Shown one piece after another: positions 7,880 to 15,061 of a DNA stretch of 33,104 nucleotides. The stretch spans positions 1-33,104 of the forward strand of contig CALDUL010000032.1 of assembly GCA_937923575.1 (NCBI GenBank). The letters run 5' to 3'. Source of the stretch: an uncultured Algimonas sp. GTDB taxonomy: Bacteria; Pseudomonadota; Alphaproteobacteria; Caulobacterales; Maricaulaceae. Positions within the stretch are counted from its first letter, which is position 1. Every line of letters begins with the position of its first letter. The notes beneath the pieces are model-generated. The model was not told the origin of the DNA, ran no database searches, and saw nothing but the letters and a program-made list of their open reading frames with translations. The position numbers were made by a program, and so were the translations under genes.

Positions 7880-7927
7880 GCTTTTACGCCCCTTGCGCGT
7901 TTTGCAGGCTTTCGGCAGAGCGCGGCC

Positions 7928-8893
7928 ATGAGCACCGCTACACCCCTTAGAGTCGCTTTTCAGATGGACCCGATGGAGGGCGTTGACATTGCCGGCGACA
8001 CGACCTTCGCGTTGGCGCTCGAAGCGCAGTCGCGCGGCGCGGAGCTCTATGAATACGGACCCGAGCACCTCGCCTATGTCGAGGGGCGCGTTGTCGCCAA
8101 CGCCCGGCCCATGCGCGTGCAGCCGGCGCTCGGCGACCACGTCAGCTTCGAGCCGCGCCGGGTGATCGACCTCGCGGATGATGTCGATGTCGTCTGGATG
8201 CGCCAGGACCCGCCTTTCGACATGGCTTATATCACGGCGGCGCATTTGCTGGAGCGGCTCAAAGGCACAACGCTGGTCGCGAATGACCCCGAGTGGGTGC
8301 GAAGCCTGCCGGAAAAGATCGTCCCGCTCGACTACGCGCACCTCATGCCCGCCACGTTGATCGGGCGCGACCGCGGGCTAATCGACGCCTTCCGCGCGCG
8401 CCACGGCGATATCATTCTAAAGCCCCTCTACGGCAATGGCGGGGCGGGCATCTTCAAGGTGAAAAGCGACGACAGCAACTATTCGTCGATCATGGAGATG
8501 TTCATGGAGAGCTCGCGCGAGCCTGTCATCGCGCAGGCGTTCCTGCCGGAAGTCAGCGCCGGCGACAAACGCATCCTGATTATCGACGGAGAGCTGGCGG
8601 GCGGTTTCAACCGCGTCCCGCAAAAGGGCGAAACCCGATCCAACATGCATGTCGGCGGCAGCGCACAACCGGTGGAGCTGACCGATACCGATCGCGCCAT
8701 CGCGGCCGAGCTTGGTCCGATGCTGAAGAAGCGCGGCCAGATACTCGTCGGCATCGACGTGATCGGTACCAAACTGACCGAGATCAATCTCACGAGCCCG
8801 ACCGGTGTGCACGAGCTCAAGCGCTTCACCGGTGTCGATGCCGCAAAGATGTGTTGGGACGCGATAGCGGTCCGGCTCCGCCGGAATTTTTGA
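7928..8893 (+). CDS. gshB: Glutathione synthetase
   Basis: GshB joins gamma-glutamylcysteine and glycine with ATP in the second step of glutathione synthesis. The 321-residue length from ATG 7928 matches the bacterial family; the frame extends upstream to 7760, but that part does not resemble GshB. Markers are VAFQMDPMEGVDIAGDTTFALALEAQSRG, DVVWMRQDPPFDMAYITAAHLLE, the ATP-grasp segments DIILKPLYGNGGAGIFKV and AGDKRILIIDGELAGGFNRVP, RSNMHVGG and EINLTSPTGVHEL. Together they leave little doubt. It is a cytosolic enzyme. In many relatives it lies near rsmI-yraN; here a few genes intervene. Confidence 0.97.
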   Translation: MSTATPLRVAFQMDPMEGVDIAGDTTFALALEAQSRGAELYEYGPEHLAYVEGRVVANARPMRVQPALGDHVSFEPRRVIDLADDVDVVWMRQDPPFDMAYITAAHLLERLKGTTLVANDPEWVRSLPEKIVPLDYAHLMPATLIGRDRGLIDAFRARHGDIILKPLYGNGGAGIFKVKSDDSNYSSIMEMFMESSREPVIAQAFLPEVSAGDKRILIIDGELAGGFNRVPQKGETRSNMHVGGSAQPVELTDTDRAIAAELGPMLKKRGQILVGIDVIGTKLTEINLTSPTGVHELKRFTGVDAAKMCWDAIAVRLRRNF

Positions 8894-8972
8894 CGACGTC
8901 AAAAATAGCGAAGCGCCGCGAGTTCAAACGAGCGGACGGATGCGCCAGCATCCGCAACCAACTCTCGTCCGC
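8887..8972. repeat. Palindrome at the gshB stop and a further inverted repeat
   Basis: TTTTTGACG (8887-8895) and CGTCAAAAA (8897-8905) form a 9-bp dyad about one base, with the gshB stop inside it. About 30 bp later CGGATGC (8937-8943) pairs with GCATCCG (8948-8954) across GCCA, enclosed by GCGGAC/GTCCGC (8932-8937 and 8967-8972). They may end or stabilise the gshB transcript. The remaining sequence to 9185, where the next gene begins, shows nothing else I can support; its end is AT-richer and may hold a promoter. Confidence 0.45.
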
Positions 8973-9185
8973 GACCACAGTCGAGCAGACAGCCCAAATG
9001 ACCGCCGCTCACCCCACCCGACTAGGCGCGGCATGACCTAGACAGTTGGATCCCCGCCGCCTCGGAGAGGTGCGAAGAGAGCGATGTCCGCCCCGCGCTT
9101 CTCCGACAGACACCCCACATTATAACACCAAGCAATTTTTCGTCCCCTCTCTGCGACGTCCCGCCGCCCTGGCCGTATAGTCACC

Positions 9186-10532
9186 ATGGCGACCTTCGCG
9201 CTCATCACCCTGCCGTTGTCCGGCCACATGAATCCGATGATGACGGCGGCGCGTGCGATGATGCGCTCGGGTCATCGGCCGGTCGTGATCGGCCCACATG
9301 ATCTGATTGCGCGTGTGCCCAAGGACATAGAGACGCTGACGATCGGCGCGCGTGACATACCGCCGGGCGAGCTTGACCGTGTCTGCGCCTGCCTGTCGCG
9401 CATGCGGTCGTGGTCGGATTTGAATGCCATGTTCACGCTGACCGCGCGGCTTTCGCAATTCTACCTCAAACACCTGCCGCGTGCGCTGGAGCGGCTCGGC
9501 GCGGATGGTGTGATCCATGACCAGTTGGAGCCGGGTGCGGGCATTGTCGGGCGCGGGCTAAGCTCGAAACACTTCGCCCATATCAGCCTTGCCTGCGCGT
9601 TGCCGATGAATCGCGAGCCATCCGTCCCGCCGCCTTTCATGGGCTGGAAATACAATGCCAGCGCCTATGGCCACTGGTTGAATGCGGGCTATTACCGCAT
9701 CGTCAACGCGCTGCTGCGCCCGCAATGCGAGGTTCTGGCGGGCGGGGCGGCGGACTTCGGTCTGACCAAGCCAGACGGGCTAGACGATTGGCAGCAGGTC
9801 TGGAGCGTGGATGACGGCATCTCGCGCACGACCGATCTGGCGCAGGGCCTCGCCTCGCTCGACTTCCCGCGCGAGCGTCCGCCGATCTATCTCGGGCCGT
9901 TTCGCGACGCGGGGCTGTCCTATCCGGGTCTCGAGACCATTGCGCATGAGCGGGACGGCCGACCTTTGGCGTTTATTTCGTTGGGAACGCTCATGGGTGG
10001 CCGTGCCAAGGTCCTGCGCGCCATGGCCCGCGCTGCGATCCATAAGGGGCTGCAACCGGTCGTCTTGCATGGAGGTCGGTTGAAAGACGAAAACTATCTG
10101 CCAGTAGGGACGATCGCGCGAGACTTTCTCGATCAGCGCGCCGTCATGGCGGAGGCATCAGTGGCGATAATTCACGGCGGGTATAATTCGACGACCGACG
10201 CCGTCGCGGCGGGCGTGCCGCTCGTCACCGTTCCAATTGCCTTCGAACAGTCCGCCATCGCCGCGCGCGTCACGCGTGCGGGCCTGGGCTGCAAGGTCAG
10301 CGCCCTAGGCCCCGCCCTGTCGTCGCGCATTTCCGATGCGCTGGGCGAGGTGCTGACCCGTGACAGCATTGCGAAAGCCGCGCGACGCGCGCAATTCGAA
10401 GCGCTCGCCGCGCCGGGTCTCGACGGGCTCATCGCCGCGATAGACGGCGCGATCAGCAGGACGTCGTCGACCTATCGTGCTGTGCCAAGCTCGGGCCGGG
10501 TCGGCCTTCGGTCACCCGTCGCGGCGGAGTAA
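9186..10532 (+). CDS. UDP-glycosyltransferase, CrtX/MGT-like
   Basis: A GT1-family (GT-B fold) glycosyltransferase of 448 residues. The N-terminal acceptor half opens with ALITLPLSGHMNPMMTAARAMMRSGH. The donor half has FISLGTLMGG at about residue 260, and an HGGYNSTTDAVAAGVPLVTVPIAFEQ segment near 330-355 that corresponds to the nucleotide-sugar-binding signature. ALPMNREPSVPPP and LASLDFPRERPP closely recall zeaxanthin glucosyltransferase CrtX. No carotenoid genes are in the window, so the acceptor (carotenoid, macrolide-like or another lipid) is undetermined. ATG 9186 directly precedes the conserved start. It appears to be transcribed alone. Confidence 0.83.
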   Translation: MATFALITLPLSGHMNPMMTAARAMMRSGHRPVVIGPHDLIARVPKDIETLTIGARDIPPGELDRVCACLSRMRSWSDLNAMFTLTARLSQFYLKHLPRALERLGADGVIHDQLEPGAGIVGRGLSSKHFAHISLACALPMNREPSVPPPFMGWKYNASAYGHWLNAGYYRIVNALLRPQCEVLAGGAADFGLTKPDGLDDWQQVWSVDDGISRTTDLAQGLASLDFPRERPPIYLGPFRDAGLSYPGLETIAHERDGRPLAFISLGTLMGGRAKVLRAMARAAIHKGLQPVVLHGGRLKDENYLPVGTIARDFLDQRAVMAEASVAIIHGGYNSTTDAVAAGVPLVTVPIAFEQSAIAARVTRAGLGCKVSALGPALSSRISDALGEVLTRDSIAKAARRAQFEALAAPGLDGLIAAIDGAISRTSSTYRAVPSSGRVGLRSPVAAE

Positions 10533-10535
10533 ATC

Positions 10536-10560
10536 GGAACGAAGCGAAGGCCTCGGCGTT
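10536..10560 (+). promoter_or_regulatory. Sigma-EcfG-type promoter (GGAAC-N16-CGTT)
   Basis: GGAAC at 10536-10540 and CGTT at 10557-10560 are separated by exactly 16 bases, matching the known alphaproteobacterial general-stress sigma-EcfG consensus. The -35 box begins 4 bp after the stop of the glycosyltransferase. The -10 box ends 48 bp before the start codon of the entericidin-like gene, a normal leader length. Confidence 0.75.
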
Positions 10561-10608
10561 TTCTCGGCAAGCGGCAAACCTATGCCGACGATCGAAAGGA
10601 CAAAAACC

Positions 10609-10773
10609 ATGCCCCGCAAACAGGATAAACCCGCTCTCTTTCTCGCCGGACTGATGCTGGCTGCCACATTGTCACTCGGCGCCTGCAACACCATCGCCGG
10701 TGCCGGACAGGACATCGAATCCGTCGGCGGAGAAATCGAAGAGGGCGCGGAAAAGGTCAAACGCAAGATGTAG
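10609..10773 (+). CDS. Entericidin A/B-like small lipoprotein
   Basis: This 54-residue lipoprotein starts at ATG 10609, with AAAGGA eight bases upstream; an earlier in-frame ATG (10582) has no such site. The signal ends in LSLGACNTIAGAGQDI, the entericidin hallmark (ACNT..G.G.D), followed by ESVGGEIEEGAEKVKRK. Entericidins are tiny outer-membrane or periplasmic lipoproteins; EcnB in E. coli is stationary-phase and stress induced. That agrees with the EcfG-type promoter here. A strong terminator follows, so it is a single-gene unit. Confidence 0.9.
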   Translation: MPRKQDKPALFLAGLMLAATLSLGACNTIAGAGQDIESVGGEIEEGAEKVKRKM

Positions 10774-10798
10774 CGGCGCGACAGCCCCGACCGACAAC

Positions 10799-10833
10799 AC
10801 GGCAGTCCTCCTTAAAGAGGGCTGCCGTTTTTT
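10799..10833 (+). terminator. Strong intrinsic terminator of the entericidin-like gene
   Basis: A 12-bp stem (10799-10810 with 10817-10828, one G-U pair) encloses the loop CTTAAA and runs into six T (10828-10833). The G-U pair exists only in the plus-strand RNA, and no T-run is present on the other strand, so it serves the plus-strand gene. Confidence 0.92.
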
Positions 10834-10840
10834 ATAAGGC

Positions 10841-11410
10841 TCAGACCTTTTCCGTGACGCGGATAGCCGCGTGGCAGCCGGTGCGAATGATCCGCGACAG
10901 CAGGCGATAGCCAGGGGCTTCGCGCGCGCCGCCTTCTACTGCGACATCCTTGTGGTGCAGCTCGTCCTCGCGAAATTCGCGGAAAGTGGCGGCGAGCTGA
11001 GGCTCTTCATGCTCGACGGCGTCCGCCTGCTCACCGTAGTGCTGCTCGATAACGGTCTCGACGGCTTCCGTGCAGGCATGGGCGGCCTTGCGCCCCATTA
11101 GCGCGGTCACGACACCCAGACCATAGCCTGCGGCATTCCACAGAGGTGCCATCGCCGTCGGGCGTACGCCGCGTTCCACCAGCATGGCGTCGAAGGCGTC
11201 GAGGTGCTTCTGTTCTTCCGCCTCCATCTCGGCGAGCTGTTCGGCCATGGGCTGCGTTGCAACGCTTTGCCCGAAGACGGCCTGCTGACCGCGGTAGATC
11301 GCCACCGCGCCGTATTCGCCGGCGTGATCGACGCGCAGCATTTCCGCGATACGCCGCGGCGTGTGCGCGCGGTTGTTCTGGCTGCGTTTGGCTTTGCCGC
11401 GAGGTTTCAT
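10841..11410 (-). CDS. coq7: COQ7-type demethoxyubiquinone hydroxylase
   Basis: This 189-residue di-iron monooxygenase carries out the C6 hydroxylation of 2-polyprenyl-3-methyl-6-methoxy-1,4-benzoquinone in ubiquinone synthesis. The ferritin-like ligand motifs are visible: RVDHAGEYGAVAIYRGQ (Glu32), EMEAEEQKHLDAFD (Glu and His of an ExxH), the second-half VETVIEQHYGEQ and REDELHHKDVAVEGGA. ATG 11410 overlaps the dsbB stop by four bases, so it is the second gene of a two-gene operon. A much longer frame to 11968 lies within dsbB and is not used. The protein is membrane-associated in known cases. Confidence 0.94.
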   Translation of the reverse strand: MKPRGKAKRSQNNRAHTPRRIAEMLRVDHAGEYGAVAIYRGQQAVFGQSVATQPMAEQLAEMEAEEQKHLDAFDAMLVERGVRPTAMAPLWNAAGYGLGVVTALMGRKAAHACTEAVETVIEQHYGEQADAVEHEEPQLAATFREFREDELHHKDVAVEGGAREAPGYRLLSRIIRTGCHAAIRVTEKV

Positions 11411-11958
11411 GCGCGTCCTCCTCTGGTGGCCAACCGATAAGTGCCGACCGCGCCGAACAGGCTGATCAGCGCATTCCAGCCTGCCATGGAAATGCCGAGA
11501 AAACTCCAGGCGACATCCGCGCAGGACGGACCCTGGATTTCGCCGTCGAGTATGGAGAGCGGGTCGTTGGGATCGATGGTCGGCAGTGCACCCGTATTGG
11601 CCGCACACGCCGCCGGTCCGTCCCAGAAGCCGAACTCCACGCCGACGTGAAACGCGCCCAGCACGAATGATCCGACAAAGGCGCTGACCAGTAGAACCGG
11701 CCCGAGCCAGCGCGGCAATCCGCCAACGGCATGGGCGGCGATAGTCGCCGCCGCGACGGCCAACACGACTTTGTGGGCATGGCGTTGCCAATAGCACATG
11801 ATGCAGGGCGCGTAGCCGAGAACATATTGGAAAAACCACGCCCCGCCGAGCAGTGCCGCCGAAATCACGAAGCCAAACAGCGCCGCACGCGCATCCGGAC
11901 GCACGAACAGCGGTGTCGTGCCATAAGACCGTGTTGGGGACTGGGTCAGCGGTTTCAT
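11407..11958 (-). CDS. dsbB: Disulfide bond formation protein B
   Basis: DsbB re-oxidises DsbA by passing electrons to quinone. The 183-residue protein has four predicted membrane helices. The first periplasmic redox pair is Cys52/Cys55 (APCIMCYWQRH) and the second is Cys118 with Cys146 in the second loop (AACAANTGAL ... GPSCADVAW). Helix segments are LFGFVISAALLGGAWFFQYV, VVLAVAAATIAAHAVGG, WLGPVLLVSAFVGSFVLGAF and FLGISMAGWNALISLFGAV. A GTG at 11961 directly precedes ATG 11958; either could start translation. It is co-encoded with coq7, a sensible pairing because both depend on the ubiquinone pool. Confidence 0.9.
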   Translation of the reverse strand: MKPLTQSPTRSYGTTPLFVRPDARAALFGFVISAALLGGAWFFQYVLGYAPCIMCYWQRHAHKVVLAVAAATIAAHAVGGLPRWLGPVLLVSAFVGSFVLGAFHVGVEFGFWDGPAACAANTGALPTIDPNDPLSILDGEIQGPSCADVAWSFLGISMAGWNALISLFGAVGTYRLATRGGRA

Positions 11959-12049
11959 CACGGCTCATATAGGGGAGGGACGCGGCGCGCGAAAGCGCGG
12001 CAAAATTGCAGTTCGGTCACAGTGGCGCTTGTCAGGGTCGGTGAAAAGC

Positions 12050-12064
12050 TTAACCGAGCATTAG
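12050..12064. promoter_or_regulatory. CtrA-like site (7 of 8) upstream of the RodZ-like gene
   Basis: TTAA (12050-12053), seven bases, then TTAG (12061-12064), followed by a half-site TTAACC at 12075. CtrA binds TTAA-N7-TTAA. The site lies 28 bp from the RodZ-like start codon, in a locally AT-rich gap, so control of a cell-shape gene by CtrA is plausible but unproven. Confidence 0.4.
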
Positions 12065-12091
12065 TTCCAGTCCGTTAACCTTTTTGAGATC

Positions 12092-12823
12092 ATGCGCTCA
12101 GATCCGTCCCATATCGTCCCGCGTCTGACCGATCAGCCGACTGGCCGTGCCTTGCGCGCGCGGCGCCTTGAGCTGGGCATGGATATGCAGGCCGCGAGCT
12201 TTGCCTCCGGCGTGCGCGCAGAACACATCAAGGCGATCGAAGACGGGGATCTCTCCGCGCTGCCCACACTGGGATACGCGCTTGGCTATGTCCGCGCCTA
12301 TGCCCGCGTGCTGGAGATGGACGCGGAAAGCGTTGTCGCCGATTTCAAATCCGACATCAGCGCGCCGCGTCAGCTCGCCCGCCGCGGTGTGCCGCATTTC
12401 GTGCCGACGCGGTCACTGCGACTGCCCAAGGGCTCGGTGCCAGCGCTCGGCGTCATCGCAGCCGTGGTCATGCTCGGCGCGTGGTACGGCGTGCAGCTGG
12501 ATACGGTCGCGTCTCCTAACCTGGCGAGCACGCCCGCGCTGCAACCCGGCGCGACGGTCGCGTCCGAACCCGTCTCCGATTCCGTGGTCAGCCTCGTCGC
12601 GACGGCCCCTTCCTGGATGAGCATTCGCAACAGCTCTGGCACGCTGGTCGCCAACCGCGTCTTCGTGACGGGCGAGCGGTTCGATGCCGCGCGGGGTGAG
12701 GGATTTACCGTGACCGTGCGCGACGGCGGCGCGGTCGAGCTACGCATCGGCGAGCGCTCACTAGGCCCGCTCGGCAAACGGGGCGAGCCGGTGGAGAACT
12801 ACGCTCTGGGCGGGGTGGACTGA
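12092..12823 (+). CDS. RodZ-like protein: helix-turn-helix, transmembrane helix, periplasmic domain
   Basis: A 243-residue type II membrane protein. Residues 17-75 form an HTH_25-type domain (GRALRARRLELGMDMQAASFASGVRAEHIKAIEDGDLSALPTLGYALGYVRAYARVL), as in RodZ. A basic stretch (ARRGVPHFVPTRSLRLPKG) precedes one membrane helix at about 115-135. A linker then leads to a small C-terminal domain of the DUF4115 kind (SWMSIRNSSGTLVANRVFVTGERF ... GGAVELRIGERSLGPLG). RodZ links MreB to the membrane and helps set cell shape. It sits just before ispG, the order seen in many Proteobacteria (rodZ-ispG), which strengthens the call. Confidence 0.85.
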   Translation: MRSDPSHIVPRLTDQPTGRALRARRLELGMDMQAASFASGVRAEHIKAIEDGDLSALPTLGYALGYVRAYARVLEMDAESVVADFKSDISAPRQLARRGVPHFVPTRSLRLPKGSVPALGVIAAVVMLGAWYGVQLDTVASPNLASTPALQPGATVASEPVSDSVVSLVATAPSWMSIRNSSGTLVANRVFVTGERFDAARGEGFTVTVRDGGAVELRIGERSLGPLGKRGEPVENYALGGVD

Positions 12824-12828
12824 ACTCA

Positions 12829-12851
12829 GATGCGGCCTAACGCGCCGCATC
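12829..12851 (+). terminator. Hairpin after the RodZ-like gene
   Basis: GATGCGGC (12829-12836) pairs perfectly with GCCGCATC (12844-12851) around a 7-nt loop, 6 bp after the stop codon. Only a mixed TTC-rich tail follows, so termination may be partial, allowing some read-through into ispG. Confidence 0.55.
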
Positions 12852-12892
12852 TTCGACTTCATTCCGTCATGCGCTTGCGCTAGAGCGCGCTC

Positions 12893-14029
12893 ATGAGCTC
12901 CAACCCAACCTCGCTGCATGCCGTCCGTCCCTGGCGCACCATCGAACGCCGTCCGTCGCGCAAAATCCGTGTCGGCTCCGTCGAAGTCGGTGGCGACGCA
13001 CCCATTGCGGTGCAGTCCATGACCAATACGATCACTCACGATGTCGAAGCGACCGTGGGTCAGATCAGGCGGCTGGAAGAGGTCGGCGCGGATATCGTGC
13101 GGGTCTCGGTCCCCGATCCTGAGAGCTCGGCGGCTCTGCGCGCGATCGTCGATCAGGTCGACGTGCCGCTCGTCGCAGACATCCATTTTCACTATAGGCG
13201 CGGGATCGAAGCGGCAGAGAACGGCGCGGCGTGTCTGCGCATCAATCCTGGCAATATCGGCGGGCAGGACCGTGTACGCGAAGTCGTCGCGGCGGCGCGG
13301 GCCAATGGCTGTTCCATCCGGATCGGCGTGAACGGCGGGAGCCTGGAGCGCGATCTGCTGGAAAAATATGGCGAGCCATGCCCCGACGCCATGGTCGAGA
13401 GCGCGCTGATGCACGCCCGCATGCTCGATGACGAGGGTTTTCACGACTACAAGATTTCGGTGAAGGCGTCCGACCTGTTTCTGACCGTCGCCGCCTATCA
13501 CCAGCTGGCCGACGCCACAGACGCGCCGCTGCATCTGGGAATTACCGAGGCGGGTGGAACGCGCATCGGCACAGTCAAGAGCTCGATCGGCATGGGCAGC
13601 TTGCTCTGGGCCGGGATCGGCGACACCATCCGCGTAAGCCTGTCCGACGAGCCCGAAGAGGAAATCCGCGTCGGCTTCGACATGCTGAAATCGCTGGGTC
13701 TGCGCACACGTGGCGTGAATATCATCTCTTGCCCGTCCTGCGCACGGCAGGGATTCAACGTCATCGAGACGGTGCGCACATTGGAAGACCGCCTGTCCCA
13801 CATCAGCGAGCCGATCAGCCTGTCGATCATCGGCTGTGTCGTGAACGGACCAGGCGAGGCGATGTTCACCGATGTCGGCTTCACGGGTGGCTCGGCTGGC
13901 TACGGCATGATGTATCACGCGGGCAAGAAAAGCGGAAAGACCGACAATGACGACATGATCGAGGAGATCGTGCGCGCTGTCGAGGCCCGCGCCGACGCAC
14001 TTCGCACCGAGCGTATCGCGGCCGAATAG
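12893..14029 (+). CDS. ispG: 4-hydroxy-3-methylbut-2-en-1-yl diphosphate synthase
   Basis: IspG (GcpE) is the penultimate enzyme of the MEP isoprenoid pathway and converts ME-cPP to HMBPP using a [4Fe-4S] cluster. The 378 residues fit the two-domain bacterial type. The N-terminal TIM barrel shows [47 protein letters not shown] and KISVKASD; the C-terminal part has cluster cysteines Cys280, Cys283 ([12 protein letters not shown]) and Cys315 ([12 protein letters not shown]). It is cytosolic. Isoprenoid supply links loosely with coq7 nearby, but they are on opposite strands. Confidence 0.97.
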   Translation: MSSNPTSLHAVRPWRTIERRPSRKIRVGSVEVGGDAPIAVQSMTNTITHDVEATVGQIRRLEEVGADIVRVSVPDPESSAALRAIVDQVDVPLVADIHFHYRRGIEAAENGAACLRINPGNIGGQDRVREVVAAARANGCSIRIGVNGGSLERDLLEKYGEPCPDAMVESALMHARMLDDEGFHDYKISVKASDLFLTVAAYHQLADATDAPLHLGITEAGGTRIGTVKSSIGMGSLLWAGIGDTIRVSLSDEPEEEIRVGFDMLKSLGLRTRGVNIISCPSCARQGFNVIETVRTLEDRLSHISEPISLSIIGCVVNGPGEAMFTDVGFTGGSAGYGMMYHAGKKSGKTDNDDMIEEIVRAVEARADALRTERIAAE

Positions 14030-14058
14030 ACCTTTTGGAAAAATTCTATCGAACTTAA

Positions 14059-14083
14059 GGAACCAGATTTTTCAACATACGTT
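14059..14083 (+). promoter_or_regulatory. Sigma-EcfG-type promoter (GGAAC-N16-CGTT)
   Basis: GGAAC at 14059-14063, a 16-base spacer that is AT-rich, then CGTT at 14080-14083. It lies in the markedly AT-rich 87-bp gap between ispG and the carbonic anhydrase-like gene and ends 33 bp before that gene's start codon. Confidence 0.8.
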
Positions 14084-14116
14084 GAGCATTGAACTTCATC
14101 TAATTGGAGATACGCA

Positions 14117-14995
14117 ATGCGTTCCCTTCTCGTTTTATCCGCCGCCGCGTTGGCACTCTCTGCCTGTTCGGGCGAACAAGCCGACACGGCTGTCGCCGAT
14201 GCGGAAGCCGCCGTCGACCGCGTTGCCGAGGCCGCCGCGCCGATCTTCACCGCAGGCGCAGAGCCGGCCTTCGTGGAAGACGCGAATGCCTGCACCACCA
14301 TGGGGGCTCAGACGCCGCGCGACATCAGCTTCAAGGCAGGCCTGAACACGGATGACAGCCCATTGGCGGGCGACGCGTCCGGCATGAACCTCTGTAACAT
14401 CCACTTTCACGCCCAGGCCGAGCACAAGGGCCCTGGCTTTTCCATGTATGCCGGACCCGCCCCGGACGGCGGCTACCGCTGCAACGGCACCAACGACCTG
14501 ACGGCGGCCGAGCGCGCGCCCTATGACACCAAGCATGTCGAGGGCGTCGATGTCGGTGACACGATCGAGGTCCACTGGGTCCACACGACTTGCGACATTG
14601 AACCGGGAGAAGGTCTCGGCTCCTGCCTCTCCGACACGTGCGAAAACCCGCGCCTGCGGGTCGAAACGCAGGTCTTCCTCGTGGTCAATGACCGCGGCGC
14701 CATGGACTTCACTAAGATGGACTACATGCCCAAATCGGCCGGAATGCACCAGCCGGGCATGATCCCGACAGGTACAGGCACGCCTGTCGTCTTCCGCGGC
14801 TCCACCACTGGGCCGAGCTATACGGACAACAAGTGCTCACCGCTCAACGTGACATGGTCGGTGCGCCCGCAATGCGCCAAGATCGACATCGCGACGCTCG
14901 ACGCCTGGGCCGAGGACAATGTCTTTAACGAAGATGAGGCCCACGGCGTGCGCACGCTAGTCCGTGACCCGCGTCTGATCTCGCCAATTCGCTAG
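14117..14995 (+). CDS. Delta-class carbonic anhydrase-like lipoprotein
   Basis: This 292-residue protein starts at ATG 14117, with TTGGAG upstream. A lipoprotein signal ends at Cys17 (LALSAC), followed by an Ala/Glu helix and then one globular domain. NLCNIHFHAQAEHKGPGFSMYAG at residues 91-113 holds His96, His98 and His103, and EVHWVHTTC adds His153 and His156. The HxH followed by AEH closely matches the metal-binding region I recall from delta-class carbonic anhydrases of marine algae, which have bacterial relatives. Several cysteines (59, 93, 122, 159, 170, 175) suggest disulfides, as expected outside the cytoplasm. The inferred role is interconversion of CO2 and bicarbonate in the periplasm, possibly for pH or carbon handling under stress. 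The enzymatic activity itself is not shown by sequence. Confidence 0.72.
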   Translation: MRSLLVLSAAALALSACSGEQADTAVADAEAAVDRVAEAAAPIFTAGAEPAFVEDANACTTMGAQTPRDISFKAGLNTDDSPLAGDASGMNLCNIHFHAQAEHKGPGFSMYAGPAPDGGYRCNGTNDLTAAERAPYDTKHVEGVDVGDTIEVHWVHTTCDIEPGEGLGSCLSDTCENPRLRVETQVFLVVNDRGAMDFTKMDYMPKSAGMHQPGMIPTGTGTPVVFRGSTTGPSYTDNKCSPLNVTWSVRPQCAKIDIATLDAWAEDNVFNEDEAHGVRTLVRDPRLISPIR

Positions 14996-15020
14996 TCAAA
15001 AAGCGACCCGTAAATGAATG

Positions 15021-15049
15021 GCCCGCCGGTTCATCCGGCGGGCTTTCTT
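15021..15049 (+). terminator. Intrinsic terminator of the carbonic anhydrase-like gene
   Basis: GCCCGCCGG (15021-15029) pairs perfectly with CCGGCGGGC (15035-15043) over a 5-nt loop and is followed by TTTCTT. It lies 26 bp after the stop, between convergent genes, and could also act on the minus strand less well. Confidence 0.88.
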
Positions 15050-15061
15050 GTGGCGTCGTGA

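Noticed and set aside
12761-13918. A 385-codon open frame on the minus strand
   Set aside because: It is entirely antisense to ispG and the end of the RodZ-like gene, both certain. Long antisense frames are expected at this GC content.
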